Of a DNA stretch of 64,000 bases, positions 1 to 8,363 are shown one piece after another; positions within the stretch are counted from its first letter, which is position 1; every line of letters starts with the position of its first letter. The notes under the pieces were generated by a model that was not told the origin of the DNA, made no database searches, and was given only the letters and a program-made list of their open reading frames with translations. Made by a program: the position numbers and the translations under genes. Source of the DNA: CALOBA01 sp942491465. Lineage in GTDB: Bacteria; Pseudomonadota; Gammaproteobacteria; Chromatiales; Chromatiaceae. The stretch lies in NCBI GenBank assembly GCA_942491465.1, contig CALOBA010000050.1, positions 1 through 64,000 on the forward strand. The letters are read 5' to 3'.

Positions 1-1
1 G

Positions 2-815
2 ATGTTCGGCATGATGGGAGACATTCGGCCACGGCGCCGTCATCGCGCTGGCGGCCTGGTATTTCCGTGCCAAGCTCAAGGCCTTCGCCTGGTTCGGCGT
101 TGCCGCCGGCATCTCCTCGATCCTGTTCGGCTTCCTGTTCGACAGCGTCTTCGGCGTCGAGCACATCTCCTGGCTGCTGACGATCTGGATGGCCCCGCTG
201 GACGACCCGGTCCTGATGCTGAAGGTCGCGCTGGGCTGGGGCGTCGGCTTCATCGTCATCGCCCGCCTGCTCGGCATCTACAACCGGATCGTGACCGGCA
301 ACCTTCAGGGCGCGATCTTCAGCCCCCACGGCGTGGTCAACCTGCTGTTCTACCTCGGCTTCTGGCCGGCGGCTACGGCCTGGCCACGGCCGGCAGCTTC
401 GGCTGGGGGCCGGGGCTGGTGGTCATCGGGGCACTCGGCGTGCTCGGCGGCTATCAGTGGCGGCACCTGACCGGCCCCACCGGGGAACGAGCGCTGATCG
501 TCTTCATCGAGACCCTGGACACGGTCATCGTGTACCTTTCAAACACGCTGTCGTTCCTGCGCGTCTCCGCCTTCAGCCTGAACCACGCCGCGCTCGCCAT
601 CGCCATCTTCGCCGCCGGCGGACATGCTTGGCACCGTGGGCACCGTGCTGACGCTGATCCTGGGCAACCTGTTCATCCCGGTCCTGGAGGGCGGCATCGT
701 CATGATCCAGGTCATGCGGCTGGAATACTACGAGGGCTTCTCGCGGTACTTCTCCGGTGAGGGACATGCGTTTGCGCCGTTGAGGCTGCGTGGTGGTGGG
801 GGTGGTGCCGCTTGA
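2..815 (+). CDS. ntpI: V-type ATPase subunit I, C-terminal part (partial, frameshifted)
   Basis: Membrane subunit a/I of a V/A-type ATPase, which forms the ion half-channels against the proteolipid ring. Only the C-terminal membrane region (roughly 265 residues) lies in the window; the 5' end is outside. Translation moves between frames near positions 26, 367 and 622. Joined, it gives several hydrophobic helices, the family-typical stretch LIVFIETLDTVIVYLSNTLS, and an ending that matches the usual tail (EYYEGFSRYFSGEG near 727). Each shift fits a one-base indel, so assembly error is as likely as decay. It is followed after about 56 bases by the proteolipid gene, the expected I-K order. Confidence 0.75.
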
Positions 816-871
816 TTCTTCCCGGCCGCTGAACCTTATTTTTCCGATCAACCTGACTTGAGAGAGAGCAC

Positions 872-1312
872 ATGTACTGGCTTGTCGCCCTGATGTCCGT
901 CGCCATCGCCGGTCTGATCCTGACCGGCATCGTCCTGGAGCTGCGCCCGACGCTGCGCGTGCCCGGCTGGTTCAAACCCGCCTTGGGCTCACAGCCGATG
1001 GTCTTTGTCGGCGCCCAACTCGGGCTGCTGCTGCTCGGCGTCAATGAGGTCATGGCCGAGGAGACCGTCGAGGTCGTGGCCGTGACCGAGATGTCCACCG
1101 GCATGGGCCTGGCGATCCTCGGCGTCGGCGTGCCCACGGGGCTGTCGACCATCGGTGCCGGCATCGCCGTCGGGCCGATCGGCGCCGCGTCGCTGGCCGC
1201 CGTGATGGAACGCCCGGAGGCCCTGGGTCGCAGCCTGATCTTCCTCGGCCTGGCGGAGGGTATCGCCATCTACGGCCTGGTCGCGAGCATCCTGCTGCTG
1301 AACCGGCTCTGA
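872..1312 (+). CDS. ntpK: V-type ATPase subunit K (proteolipid)
   Basis: Proteolipid c/K subunit that forms the rotating membrane ring. It has 146 residues. The N-terminal hydrophobic helix is followed by a second helix and then a Gly-rich hairpin with GLSTIGAGIAVGPIGAASLA and LAEGIAIYGLVASILLL. The Glu in LAEG is at the place of the ion-binding carboxylate of the outer helix. The extra N-terminal segment makes it longer than an 80-residue F-type c subunit, as is usual for bacterial V-type K. A purine-rich GAGAGAG lies just upstream of the ATG. It sits between subunits I and F and is intact, unlike several neighbours. Confidence 0.85.
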   Translation: MYWLVALMSVAIAGLILTGIVLELRPTLRVPGWFKPALGSQPMVFVGAQLGLLLLGVNEVMAEETVEVVAVTEMSTGMGLAILGVGVPTGLSTIGAGIAVGPIGAASLAAVMERPEALGRSLIFLGLAEGIAIYGLVASILLLNRL

Positions 1313-1319
1313 GCTGCGG

Positions 1320-1673
1320 ATGGCGACCCCGACCCCGGACTTCGGCCAGCCGGCCGAGACGCGTCTGCTGTTCTTAGGCGACCAGGCCCTGGCCGACGGC
1401 TTTCGGCTGATCGGCTTCGAGACCCGGGCCGACCCGGAGCCGGACGCCGTCGAGCAACTGCTGCGCGAGCTCCAGCGCAGCCGCGAGCACGCCTTCATCA
1501 TCGTCGACGAGGCGCTGATGGCGGCGCAGATCCCGGCCCTGATGCAGGTCCGCGACGAGGGCGGGCGCATCGTCGTCATCGCCGTCCCCACCCTGCGGGG
1601 GGTGCCGCGGCTGAACAGCGAGGTGGCCGAGCGGCTGACGGCGATGTTGGGGGGGGCGGCGCTTGGGCGTTAG
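1320..1673 (+). CDS. ntpF: V-type ATPase subunit F
   Basis: Small central-stalk subunit F, 117 residues, close to the family's usual length. The N-terminal LLFLGDQALADGFRLIGFET resembles the Rossmann-like start of V-type F subunits, where the protein senses or couples rotation. The later AFIIVDEALMAAQIPAL and RIVVIAVPTLRG complete an alternating beta-alpha pattern. The start lies 7 bases after the stop of subunit K, consistent with translational coupling. The gene is intact. The identification rests on this motif and on operon position. Confidence 0.75.
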   Translation: MATPTPDFGQPAETRLLFLGDQALADGFRLIGFETRADPEPDAVEQLLRELQRSREHAFIIVDEALMAAQIPALMQVRDEGGRIVVIAVPTLRGVPRLNSEVAERLTAMLGGAALGR

Positions 1674-1703
1674 GGGTGGCGCGTGCTGCGTCGCCTCGGC
1701 AAC

Positions 1704-1812
1704 CCAACCGCAGGGCCGCGGCGGCGCAGAGATTTCGCAGAGACGACTTACTATCCTTGCCGTTGCGACACGCGCTCAGCGTTTCCTCCGGGCTTGGCGT
1801 CTCTGCGGTTGG
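1704..1812. mobile_element. MITE-like inverted-repeat element between subunits F and E
   Basis: A non-coding 109-bp insert bounded by perfect 10-bp inverted repeats: CCAACCGCAG at 1704-1713 and CTGCGGTTGG at 1803-1812. Inside, GCAGAGA- and TCTCTGCG-type words add further symmetry. Every other gene junction in this operon is only a few bases long, so this 180-base gap looks like an insertion. It carries no open reading frame of its own. Calling it a MITE is an inference from size and terminal symmetry. Confidence 0.5.
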
Positions 1813-1855
1813 CAAATCGACTTGGAGAGGTCCCGACGGGGCCCGAGAAACTCTC

Positions 1856-2501
1856 ATGGTGAATCAGGTAGAGGCGCTCGAGCAGGCCAACCTGTCTCGG
1901 GCAGAGCAGCTGGCGAATCAGTACCGCGAGAGTGCCAACCGGAGCCGGGACGTGATCCTGCGCGATGCGGCGGAGCGGCTTAGGCTGCGTGAGCAGCGCG
2001 AGGAGGGGATCGCCAGGTCCTCGGGGAGCGCGCCTTTCGCCAGCAGGTGCAGGCCCAGGAGCTGAAGCTGCAGACCAAGCTCGATCGGGTACGCTGGAAC
2101 CTGGTGCGCGACGTGGAGGGCCGCTTGGGCGAGCAGATGCAGGTTCGCACCTGGCCGACGAGTCGGCTTGGCTGGAGACGCTGACCGCCTACATCGCCAC
2201 CGCCGCCGAGCGCATCGAGCGCGAGCAGCCGCGCGTCCAGGCCAACAGCCGCGACCTGCGCATCCTGCGCGACGCCTGGGCATCGGTCACGGCGGCGCTG
2301 CCGGCGGGCAAGACCGTTGCGCTGGACGATGAGCCCATCGAGACCCTCGGCGGCGTCATGATCATCAGCGATGACGCGCGCATCCGCGTCGACAACACCT
2401 TCGACGGCCGCCTGGCGCGGCTGCGTGAGCAGGTGCAGCGGGTGATCCTGGAGCGGCTGTTGCCGAGCAGCTTCGACACCGGCAACATCTTCGGCGGATG
2501 A
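1856..2501 (+). CDS. ntpE: V-type ATPase subunit E (frameshifted)
   Basis: Peripheral stalk subunit E, about 215 residues when frames are joined. The N-terminal half is a charged coiled-coil helix (MVNQVEALEQANLSRAEQLA). The C-terminal half, from about 2160, has the mixed fold with RILRDAWASV and DDARIRVDNTFDGRLARL, where IRVDNTFDGRL resembles the conserved end of the family. Frames change near 2020 and again near 2150, each consistent with loss of one base. The gene ends about 14 bases before the subunit A start, so the order E-A-B is kept. Confidence 0.7.
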
Positions 2502-2515
2502 GACAGACAACCGAC

Positions 2516-4302
2516 ATGAAAGACAACAATACCGGCGTCATCCGCGACATCAACGGCCCCATCGTCACCATCGATCTGCCCGGCGTGCGCAGCGGCGAGC
2601 AGGTGCGCATCGGCGAGATCGGCCTGATCGGCGAGGTGATCTCGCTCAAGGGCCGGCTCGCCGTGGTCCAGAGCTACGAGGGCACCGAGGGCGTGCGCCC
2701 CGGCGAGCCCGCCTCCGGGCTCGGCTGGCCCCTGTCGGTAGAGCTCGGCCCGGGGCTGATGGGCGGCATCTTCGACGGCGTGCAGCGCCCGTTGGAGAAG
2801 ATCGCGCTGGCCTCCGGCGACTACATCCGCCGCGGCCTGCACCTGCCGGCCCTGGAGCGCGGGCGAGAATGGGCCTTCGAGCCGACCCCGACGCTGGAGC
2901 CCGGCAAGCAGGTCAGCGCCGGCACCGTGCTCGGTACGGTGCAGGAGACCGAGACCATCCTGCATAAGATCATGGTGCCCCGGGCATCGACGGCGAGCTG
3001 ACCGAGCTGGCCCCCCGCGGCGACTACGACGTGGAGGCGACCATCGCCCATGTGCGCGACGCCCGCGGCCGCAGTCATCGCCTCAGCCTCTATCAGCGCT
3101 GGCCGGTGCGCAAACCCAGGCCGTACTTCCGCCGCGACGATGGCGTGGCACCGCTGATCACCGGCCAGCGCATCATCGACACCTTCTTCCCCCAGCTGAA
3201 GGGCGGCAAGGGTGCGGTGCCCGGACCGTTCGGCGCCGGCAAGACGGTCATCCAGCAGCAGGTGGCGCGCTGGTCCAACGCCGATGTGGTGGTCTACGTC
3301 GGCTGCGGCGAGCGCGGCAACGAACTGGTGGACGTGCTGGAGACCTTCCCGCAGCTCGAAGACCCCTACACCGGCCGCAAGCTGATGGAGAAGACGCTGC
3401 TGGTGGCCAATACCTCGAACATGCCGGTGGTGGCCCGCGAGGCCTCGGTCTACGTCGGCCTGACCATGGCCGAGTATTACCGCGACATGGGCTACGACGT
3501 GGTCATGCTCGCCGACTCCACCAGCCGCTGGGCCGAGGCCCTGCGCGAGGTCTCCGGCCGCCTGGGCCAGATGCCGGTGGAGGAAGGCTACCCGGCCTAT
3601 CTGTCCTCGCGGCTGGCCGCGGTCTACGAGCGCGCCGGCCGGGTCGAGACCTTCGATGCCGGCTCCGGCTCGGTGACCCTGATCGGCGCCGTCTCGCCGC
3701 CGGGCGGCGACTTCTCCGAGCCCGTCACCAGCCACACCAAGGACATCATCGAGACCTTCTGGGCGCTTTCGAAGGAGCTGGCCGACGCACGCCACTACCC
3801 GAGCATCGACTGGGTGACCAGCTTCTCGGGCCATGTGCAGACCGCCGCGCAGTGGTGGCACGAGCAGGTGGACCGACACTGGGAGGCCCGCCGCGCCCAG
3901 GCCCTGGCCCTGCTCGCCCGCGACGCCGAGCTCTCGCGCATCGTCAACCTGGTCGGCCCCGAGGCCCTGTCCGACGCCCAGCGCTGGCAGCTCGAGGGGG
4001 CCTCGCTGATCAAAGAGGGCGTGCTCCAGCAAAGCGCGCTCGACGACATCGATACCTTCTGCTCGCCAAACAAGCAGTTCGCGCTGCTCGATCTGGCCCT
4101 GTCGGTCTACGACCGCGGCATGGAGCTGATCGAGCTTGGCGTCCCGGTCAAGGAGCTCCAGGACCTGCCTCAGCTCGCCCGCGTGCGCCGCTGCAAGTCC
4201 CAGTTCACCAGCGAGCAGGTGGAGCGCATCCAGGCCTTCGCCGGCGAGGTCGAGCAGGCGTTTGCCGCGATCCGCGTCGACTACGAAAAGCAGGGCGACT
4301 AG
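2516..4302 (+). CDS. ntpA: V-type ATPase catalytic subunit A (one frameshift)
   Basis: Catalytic nucleotide-binding subunit of the V-type ATPase, about 595 residues, typical for the family. The beta-barrel start (GVIRDINGPIVTIDLPG) is followed by the family-specific bulge region and then the P-loop GPFGAGKTVIQQQ near 3227. Further conserved stretches are MAEYYRDMGYDVVMLADSTS and RLGQMPVEEGYPAYL. One frameshift lies near 2982, where MVP is followed by CCCC; adding one C restores PPGIDGEL, so a homopolymer error is likely. The chosen ATG follows a GAGACAGAC leader. It ends 4 bases before subunit B. Confidence 0.85.
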
Positions 4303-4306
4303 TCAA

Positions 4307-5686
4307 ATGAGTATTAAAGAATATCGCACCGCCGCCGAGGTCCGCGGCGGACTATTGATCGTTGGGGACACGCCGGGGGTGGCCTTCGGCGATCGCGTGC
4401 GGATCACCGACGGTGACGGCGACACCCGCGACGGGCAGGTCATCCGTGCCGCCGACGATCAGGTCCTGATCCTGGTCTTCGAGGGCACCGATGATCTGGA
4501 CCTGCAGGACATCTGGGTCCGCTTCCTCGACGAGCCCGTGGAGATCGCCCTGTCGCCGGAGATCCTCGGCCGCGAGCTGAACGGCCTCGGCGAGCCCCGC
4601 GACGGTCGCCCACCGATCCTGTCCAACCTGCGCCGGCCGGTCGGCGGCTCCGCCATCAACCCGGCGGCGCGGACCTATCCGCGCGAGTTCATCCAGACCG
4701 GCATCTCCACCATCGACGGCCTGAACTCCCTGGTCCGCGGCCAGAAGCTGCCGATCTTCTCCGGCTCCGGTCTGCCCCACAACCGGCTGGCGGCGCAGAT
4801 CGTCCGCCAGGCCCGGCTGATGGACGACTCCTCCAGCTTCTCGGTGGTGTTCGCCGCGATGGGCGTCTCCTATGCCGACGCCAAGTTCTTCCGCGACGAG
4901 CTGGCCGCCTCGGGCGTGCTGCGCAACGTGGTCATGTTCGTCAACCTGGCCGACGACCCGCCGGTGGAGCGCCTGACCCTGCCGCGCACGGCGCTCACCG
5001 TCGCCGAGTACCTGGCCTTCGACCTCGACCGCCACGTCTTGGTGGTGATGACCGACATGACCTACTACGCCGAGGCCCTGCGCGAGGTCGCCACGGCCAA
5101 GGGCGACGTGCCGGCGCGCAAGGGCTACCCCGGCTATCTGTATTCGGATCTGGCCGAGATCTACGAGCGCTGCGGGCGCATCCACCAGCGCCACGGGTCG
5201 ATCACCATGATGCCGGTGGTGTCCATGCCCTCCGACGACATCACCCACCCGATCCCGGACCTCACCGGCTACATCACCGAGGGCCAGATCGTGCTGTCGC
5301 GGGAGTTGCACAACCAGGGCATCTACCCGCCGGTGCACATCTCGCCGAGCCTGTCGCGGCTGATGAAGGACGGTATCGGCAAGGACGACACCCGCGAAGA
5401 CCACCCCCACGTCGCCGCCCAGCTCTACGCCCTCTACGCCCGCGCGCTGGAGACCCGCAACCTCGCCAGCATCATCGGTGCCGACGAACTCTCCGAGCGC
5501 GACCGTCGCTATCTGGAATTCGCCGACGCCTTCGACACCAAGTTCGTCGGCCAGGGCGAGGCCGAGGACCGCTCCATCGAGTTTACGTTGAACCTGGCCT
5601 GGGAGCTGATGAGCGCCTTCCCCCGCGACATGCTCACCCGGCTGTCGGAGACCGAACTGGCGAAGTACTATCAGGGCAGTGGCTAG
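4307..5686 (+). CDS. ntpB: V-type ATPase subunit B
   Basis: Non-catalytic nucleotide-binding subunit B, 459 residues, intact. It alternates with subunit A in the hexameric head. Visible hallmarks are FIQTGISTIDGLNSLVRGQK, FSGSGLPHNRLAAQIVRQA (the degenerate P-loop region typical of B), MTDMTYYAEALREVATAKGD and the SITMMPVVSMPSDDITHPIP stretch. The start is the ATG 4 bases after the stop of subunit A; the longer upstream reading frame is an overlap with A. In a standard operon subunit D would follow at once. Here an AT-richer island separates them. Confidence 0.92.
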   Translation: MSIKEYRTAAEVRGGLLIVGDTPGVAFGDRVRITDGDGDTRDGQVIRAADDQVLILVFEGTDDLDLQDIWVRFLDEPVEIALSPEILGRELNGLGEPRDGRPPILSNLRRPVGGSAINPAARTYPREFIQTGISTIDGLNSLVRGQKLPIFSGSGLPHNRLAAQIVRQARLMDDSSSFSVVFAAMGVSYADAKFFRDELAASGVLRNVVMFVNLADDPPVERLTLPRTALTVAEYLAFDLDRHVLVVMTDMTYYAEALREVATAKGDVPARKGYPGYLYSDLAEIYERCGRIHQRHGSITMMPVVSMPSDDITHPIPDLTGYITEGQIVLSRELHNQGIYPPVHISPSLSRLMKDGIGKDDTREDHPHVAAQLYALYARALETRNLASIIGADELSERDRRYLEFADAFDTKFVGQGEAEDRSIEFTLNLAWELMSAFPRDMLTRLSETELAKYYQGSG

Positions 5687-5688
5687 CG

Positions 5689-6243
5689 CCTGAGACCACC
5701 GTTTGGTCTGAGGCTTCGGGCGAACTGGATGCCAGAAAGGTGCGGATGCATTGTGATGACTTCGCTCAGGCAACACTCATGCAACGGATGGTCCGCATCA
5801 TTGAGTCACGCGAGGAGCAGCGCCAACACCAACGAACACTGGTAGTTGGAGACTTCAATATGAACCCTTTCGAGCCCGGTCTTTGCAGTTCCGAGTCCTT
5901 GCACGCAGTTATGTGCAAGAGAATTGCCAGTCAACGCGATCGGACGATATACAGGGAAAAGCGAACATACTTCTACAATCCGATGTGGAGTTTGCTTGGG
6001 GACGAGTCGCCGGGGCCTCCGGGAACCTATTTCCGCCGCGGTGACGTCGTGAGCTACTTTTGGAATACCTTCGATCAGGTGCTCTTTCGCCCTGATCTTG
6101 CAGCGAGCTTTCGTGCAGGTGACGTTGTCGTATTGACCGAGATCGATGGTCAACCTCTAGTCTCCGAGCGCGGAATTGCCAAAACCTATTCCGATCACTT
6201 GCCCCTGTTTTTCACTGTTCGCAGCCAAAAAGGTAATAACTAA
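5689..6243 (+). pseudogene. Endonuclease/exonuclease/phosphatase family protein, 5'-truncated
   Basis: C-terminal part of an EEP-fold hydrolase. Seen are LVVGDFNMNPFEPG, with the GDFN catalytic motif, and YSDHLPLFFTV, with the SDH motif of the active site. The N-terminal half that carries the metal-binding Glu is absent. The frame stays open upstream from the GTG at 5740 to about 5689, directly behind the ntpB stop, suggesting a break exactly at the insertion joint. Codon use and base composition are visibly more AT-rich than in the ATPase genes. It overlaps the next gene by one base. With that gene it forms an island inside the operon. An intact copy would act on nucleic acid or phosphoesters, but this fragment is probably inactive. 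Confidence 0.65.
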
Positions 6244-6665
6244 TGTCGACCACCACGGCGGATGACCTTAATCTCTGGGGCGATTTCTCTGATCTTCCCA
6301 TCACAAGGTCACCGAGCTATCTACTTGAGCGGCAGGCGGATATGTTGCGGCAGCAGACTAATGGGCTGCTAGTTGGCGATGTATCTGTATCCAAGCATGT
6401 TCCGCAGCGCGATCACTTCTTGGTCACCTTAATCATTCGCGTACCGGCGCTGGATAACTACGTCTACGAAGTGCTTTCAGTTTTTCATGACCTAAATTTC
6501 TACCCAGCTTTGCTTAGGTATCCGGACTCTCAAAGAGATGATTGGAAAGAGATGGAATGCAAGAATGAAGAGGATTTTGTGCAGGGAGTCCAGCAAGTGC
6601 TTCAATCTTCACAGGTGCGAAAGGTTGTCTCCGGATTATTGGCGATGCTTAACGCTAGTCAATAA
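6243..6665 (+). CDS. Hypothetical protein in the island inside the V-ATPase operon
   Basis: A 140-residue protein that I do not recognise. It is soluble by appearance, with no signal peptide or membrane segment. Residues 50-90 are rich in beta-prone sequence (HFLVTLIIRVPALDNYVYEV), and the C-terminal third is helical. Its start overlaps the preceding endonuclease-like fragment (TAATG), so the two were probably expressed together. Base composition is lower in GC than in the flanking ATPase genes, a sign of transfer. No function is proposed; a partner of the nuclease-like protein is the only contextual hint. Confidence 0.55.
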   Translation: MSTTTADDLNLWGDFSDLPITRSPSYLLERQADMLRQQTNGLLVGDVSVSKHVPQRDHFLVTLIIRVPALDNYVYEVLSVFHDLNFYPALLRYPDSQRDDWKEMECKNEEDFVQGVQQVLQSSQVRKVVSGLLAMLNASQ

Positions 6666-6743
6666 TTGATCTAGACGGCAAATGACTGTGATGTCTTGTT
6701 ACTTTAGGCAAGCGCCTGTACTGGCGATCTGAGCGATTGACCG

Positions 6744-7367
6744 ATGGCCCAACATACCCTCAAGGTCCCCCCGACCAAGAACACCCTGCTGTCGCTGAAG
6801 AAGCAGGCCCGTTTCCTCGAAGAGGGGCACGACCTCCTGGAGCGCAAGCGCGAGCTGCTGACCCGGCTGGTCTACGAGCGCATCGGCGAGTATCGGCGCC
6901 TGCGCGAACTGGCCGAAGCGGGGTTGCAGGAGACCTATCGCTGTCTCGGCATCACCCATCTGCGTATGGGCAGCCGCAGCATCCAGCAGGCGGCGCTGGG
7001 GGCGGAGCCGGCGCTGAGCGTCACCGTGCTGCCGCGGCGCAGCCTCGGCGTGGAGTATCCGGCGGTGACGGCGGAGCCGCTGCCGATGCGCCCGGTGGGG
7101 CTGCTCGGCACCGATGCCAGCTTCGACAATACCCGCCGCAGCCTGGCCGAGTCGGCGGTGCTGCTGGCCCGGCTCGGCGAGGTGGAGATCGCCCTGCACC
7201 GGCTGATGGAGGAGCAGCGCAAGGCGCAGAAACGCGTCAATGCGCTGAAGTACAACATCATTCCGCTCTACCGACGCACCATTCACTTCATCCAGTCGGC
7301 GCTGGAGGAGGAGGAGCGCAACACGCTGTTTCAGGTTAAGGTGCTGCGCGAACAGGCGCTGCTCTGA
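6744..7367 (+). CDS. ntpD: V-type ATPase subunit D
   Basis: Central rotor shaft subunit D, 207 residues, intact and of normal length. The N-terminal PPTKNTLLSLKKQARFLEEG and ERKRELLTRLVYE match the conserved first helix that inserts into the A3B3 head. The C-terminal RKAQKRVNALKYNIIPLYRR and TIHFIQSALEEEERNTLF are the matching second helix. It lies about 1,060 bases from ntpB instead of directly behind it, because of the intervening two-gene island. If one transcript still covers the operon, its expression depends on read-through of that island. Confidence 0.9.
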   Translation: MAQHTLKVPPTKNTLLSLKKQARFLEEGHDLLERKRELLTRLVYERIGEYRRLRELAEAGLQETYRCLGITHLRMGSRSIQQAALGAEPALSVTVLPRRSLGVEYPAVTAEPLPMRPVGLLGTDASFDNTRRSLAESAVLLARLGEVEIALHRLMEEQRKAQKRVNALKYNIIPLYRRTIHFIQSALEEEERNTLFQVKVLREQALL

Positions 7368-7461
7368 GCCCCTGCCAACCGATCTCGGCTCGACCCGGTT
7401 GCCGCGTTCCCGCCGCCGATGGCCTGAGCCGACCCCTTCGATCTGATTGGAGGCCGACCCC

Positions 7462-8363
7462 ATGCCCTTCGACCCTACCCAACCGCCCCTCGTCTTTGGC
7501 GAGGTCCTGTTCGACCGTTTCCCCGACGGTCGCGAGATCCTCGGCGGGGCACCGTTCAATGTCGCCTGGCACCTGCAGGCCTTCGCCGCGGCGCCGCGCT
7601 TCATCAGCGCCGTCGGTGCCGATCCCCTCGGTGAGCAGATCGCTGCGGCGATGGCGGACTGGGGCATGGACGGCGCCGGCCTGCAACGCCATCCGACCTA
7701 CCCCACCGGCACCGTCGAGGTCAGCCTCGACGGCGGCGAACCGAGCTACGAGATCGTCGCCGAGCGCGCCTACGACCACATCGATGCCGACGCCTTGTCG
7801 CCGCCACCGGCCGGGGCGCTGCTCTATCACGGCAGCCTGGCGCTGCGGTCCGCGCCGTCGCGGGCGGCCTTGGATCGACTCTGCGCGGGGGGGACGCGGC
7901 CATCTTTGTCGACGTGAACCTCCGCGACCCCTGGTGGGATGCGGAGCATCTGCGCCAGCTGTTGCATCGGGCCACCTGGGTCAAGCTCAATGCCGACGAG
8001 CTGCGGCTGCTGGCCCCGCCGGGGATGGCGGATGCGGGCGTCGAGGAGCAGGCACATGCCCTGCAGCAGCACTACGGGCTGGACATCGTCTACGCGACCT
8101 TGGGTGCGCGCGGTGCGCTGGCCTTGACCGCCGACGGCAATGGCCATCCGGTGGCGCCGAGCGCGCGCGTCGCGGTGGTCGACGCCGTCGGCGCCGGCGA
8201 CGGCTTCGCATCGGTGCTGATCCTGGGGCTGCTGCGCGGCTGGCCGCTGCCGCTGACCCTGGAGCGGGCCCAGTCCTTCGCCTCCAGCATCGTCGGCCAG
8301 CGCGGCGCAACCGTGCGTGATCCGGCCTTCTATGCCGGCTTCCGCGCCGACTGGGGGCTCTGA
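7462..8363 (+). CDS. Fructokinase (PfkB family), one frameshift
   Basis: PfkB-family sugar kinase of about 300 residues. The start has FGEVLFDRFPDGREILGGAP, where GGAPFNVAWHL is the sugar-binding region. The C-terminal half has VVDAVGAGDGFASVLILGLL, the DTVGAGD-type signature with the catalytic Asp. The frame breaks near 7890 in a run of seven G residues; an eighth G would restore GGDAAIFVDVN, so a homopolymer error is likely. The ATG is preceded by GGAGG. It ends where sucrose synthase begins (ATGC overlap zone), so the two form a sucrose-cleavage unit: sucrose synthase releases fructose and this kinase phosphorylates it. Confidence 0.85.
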
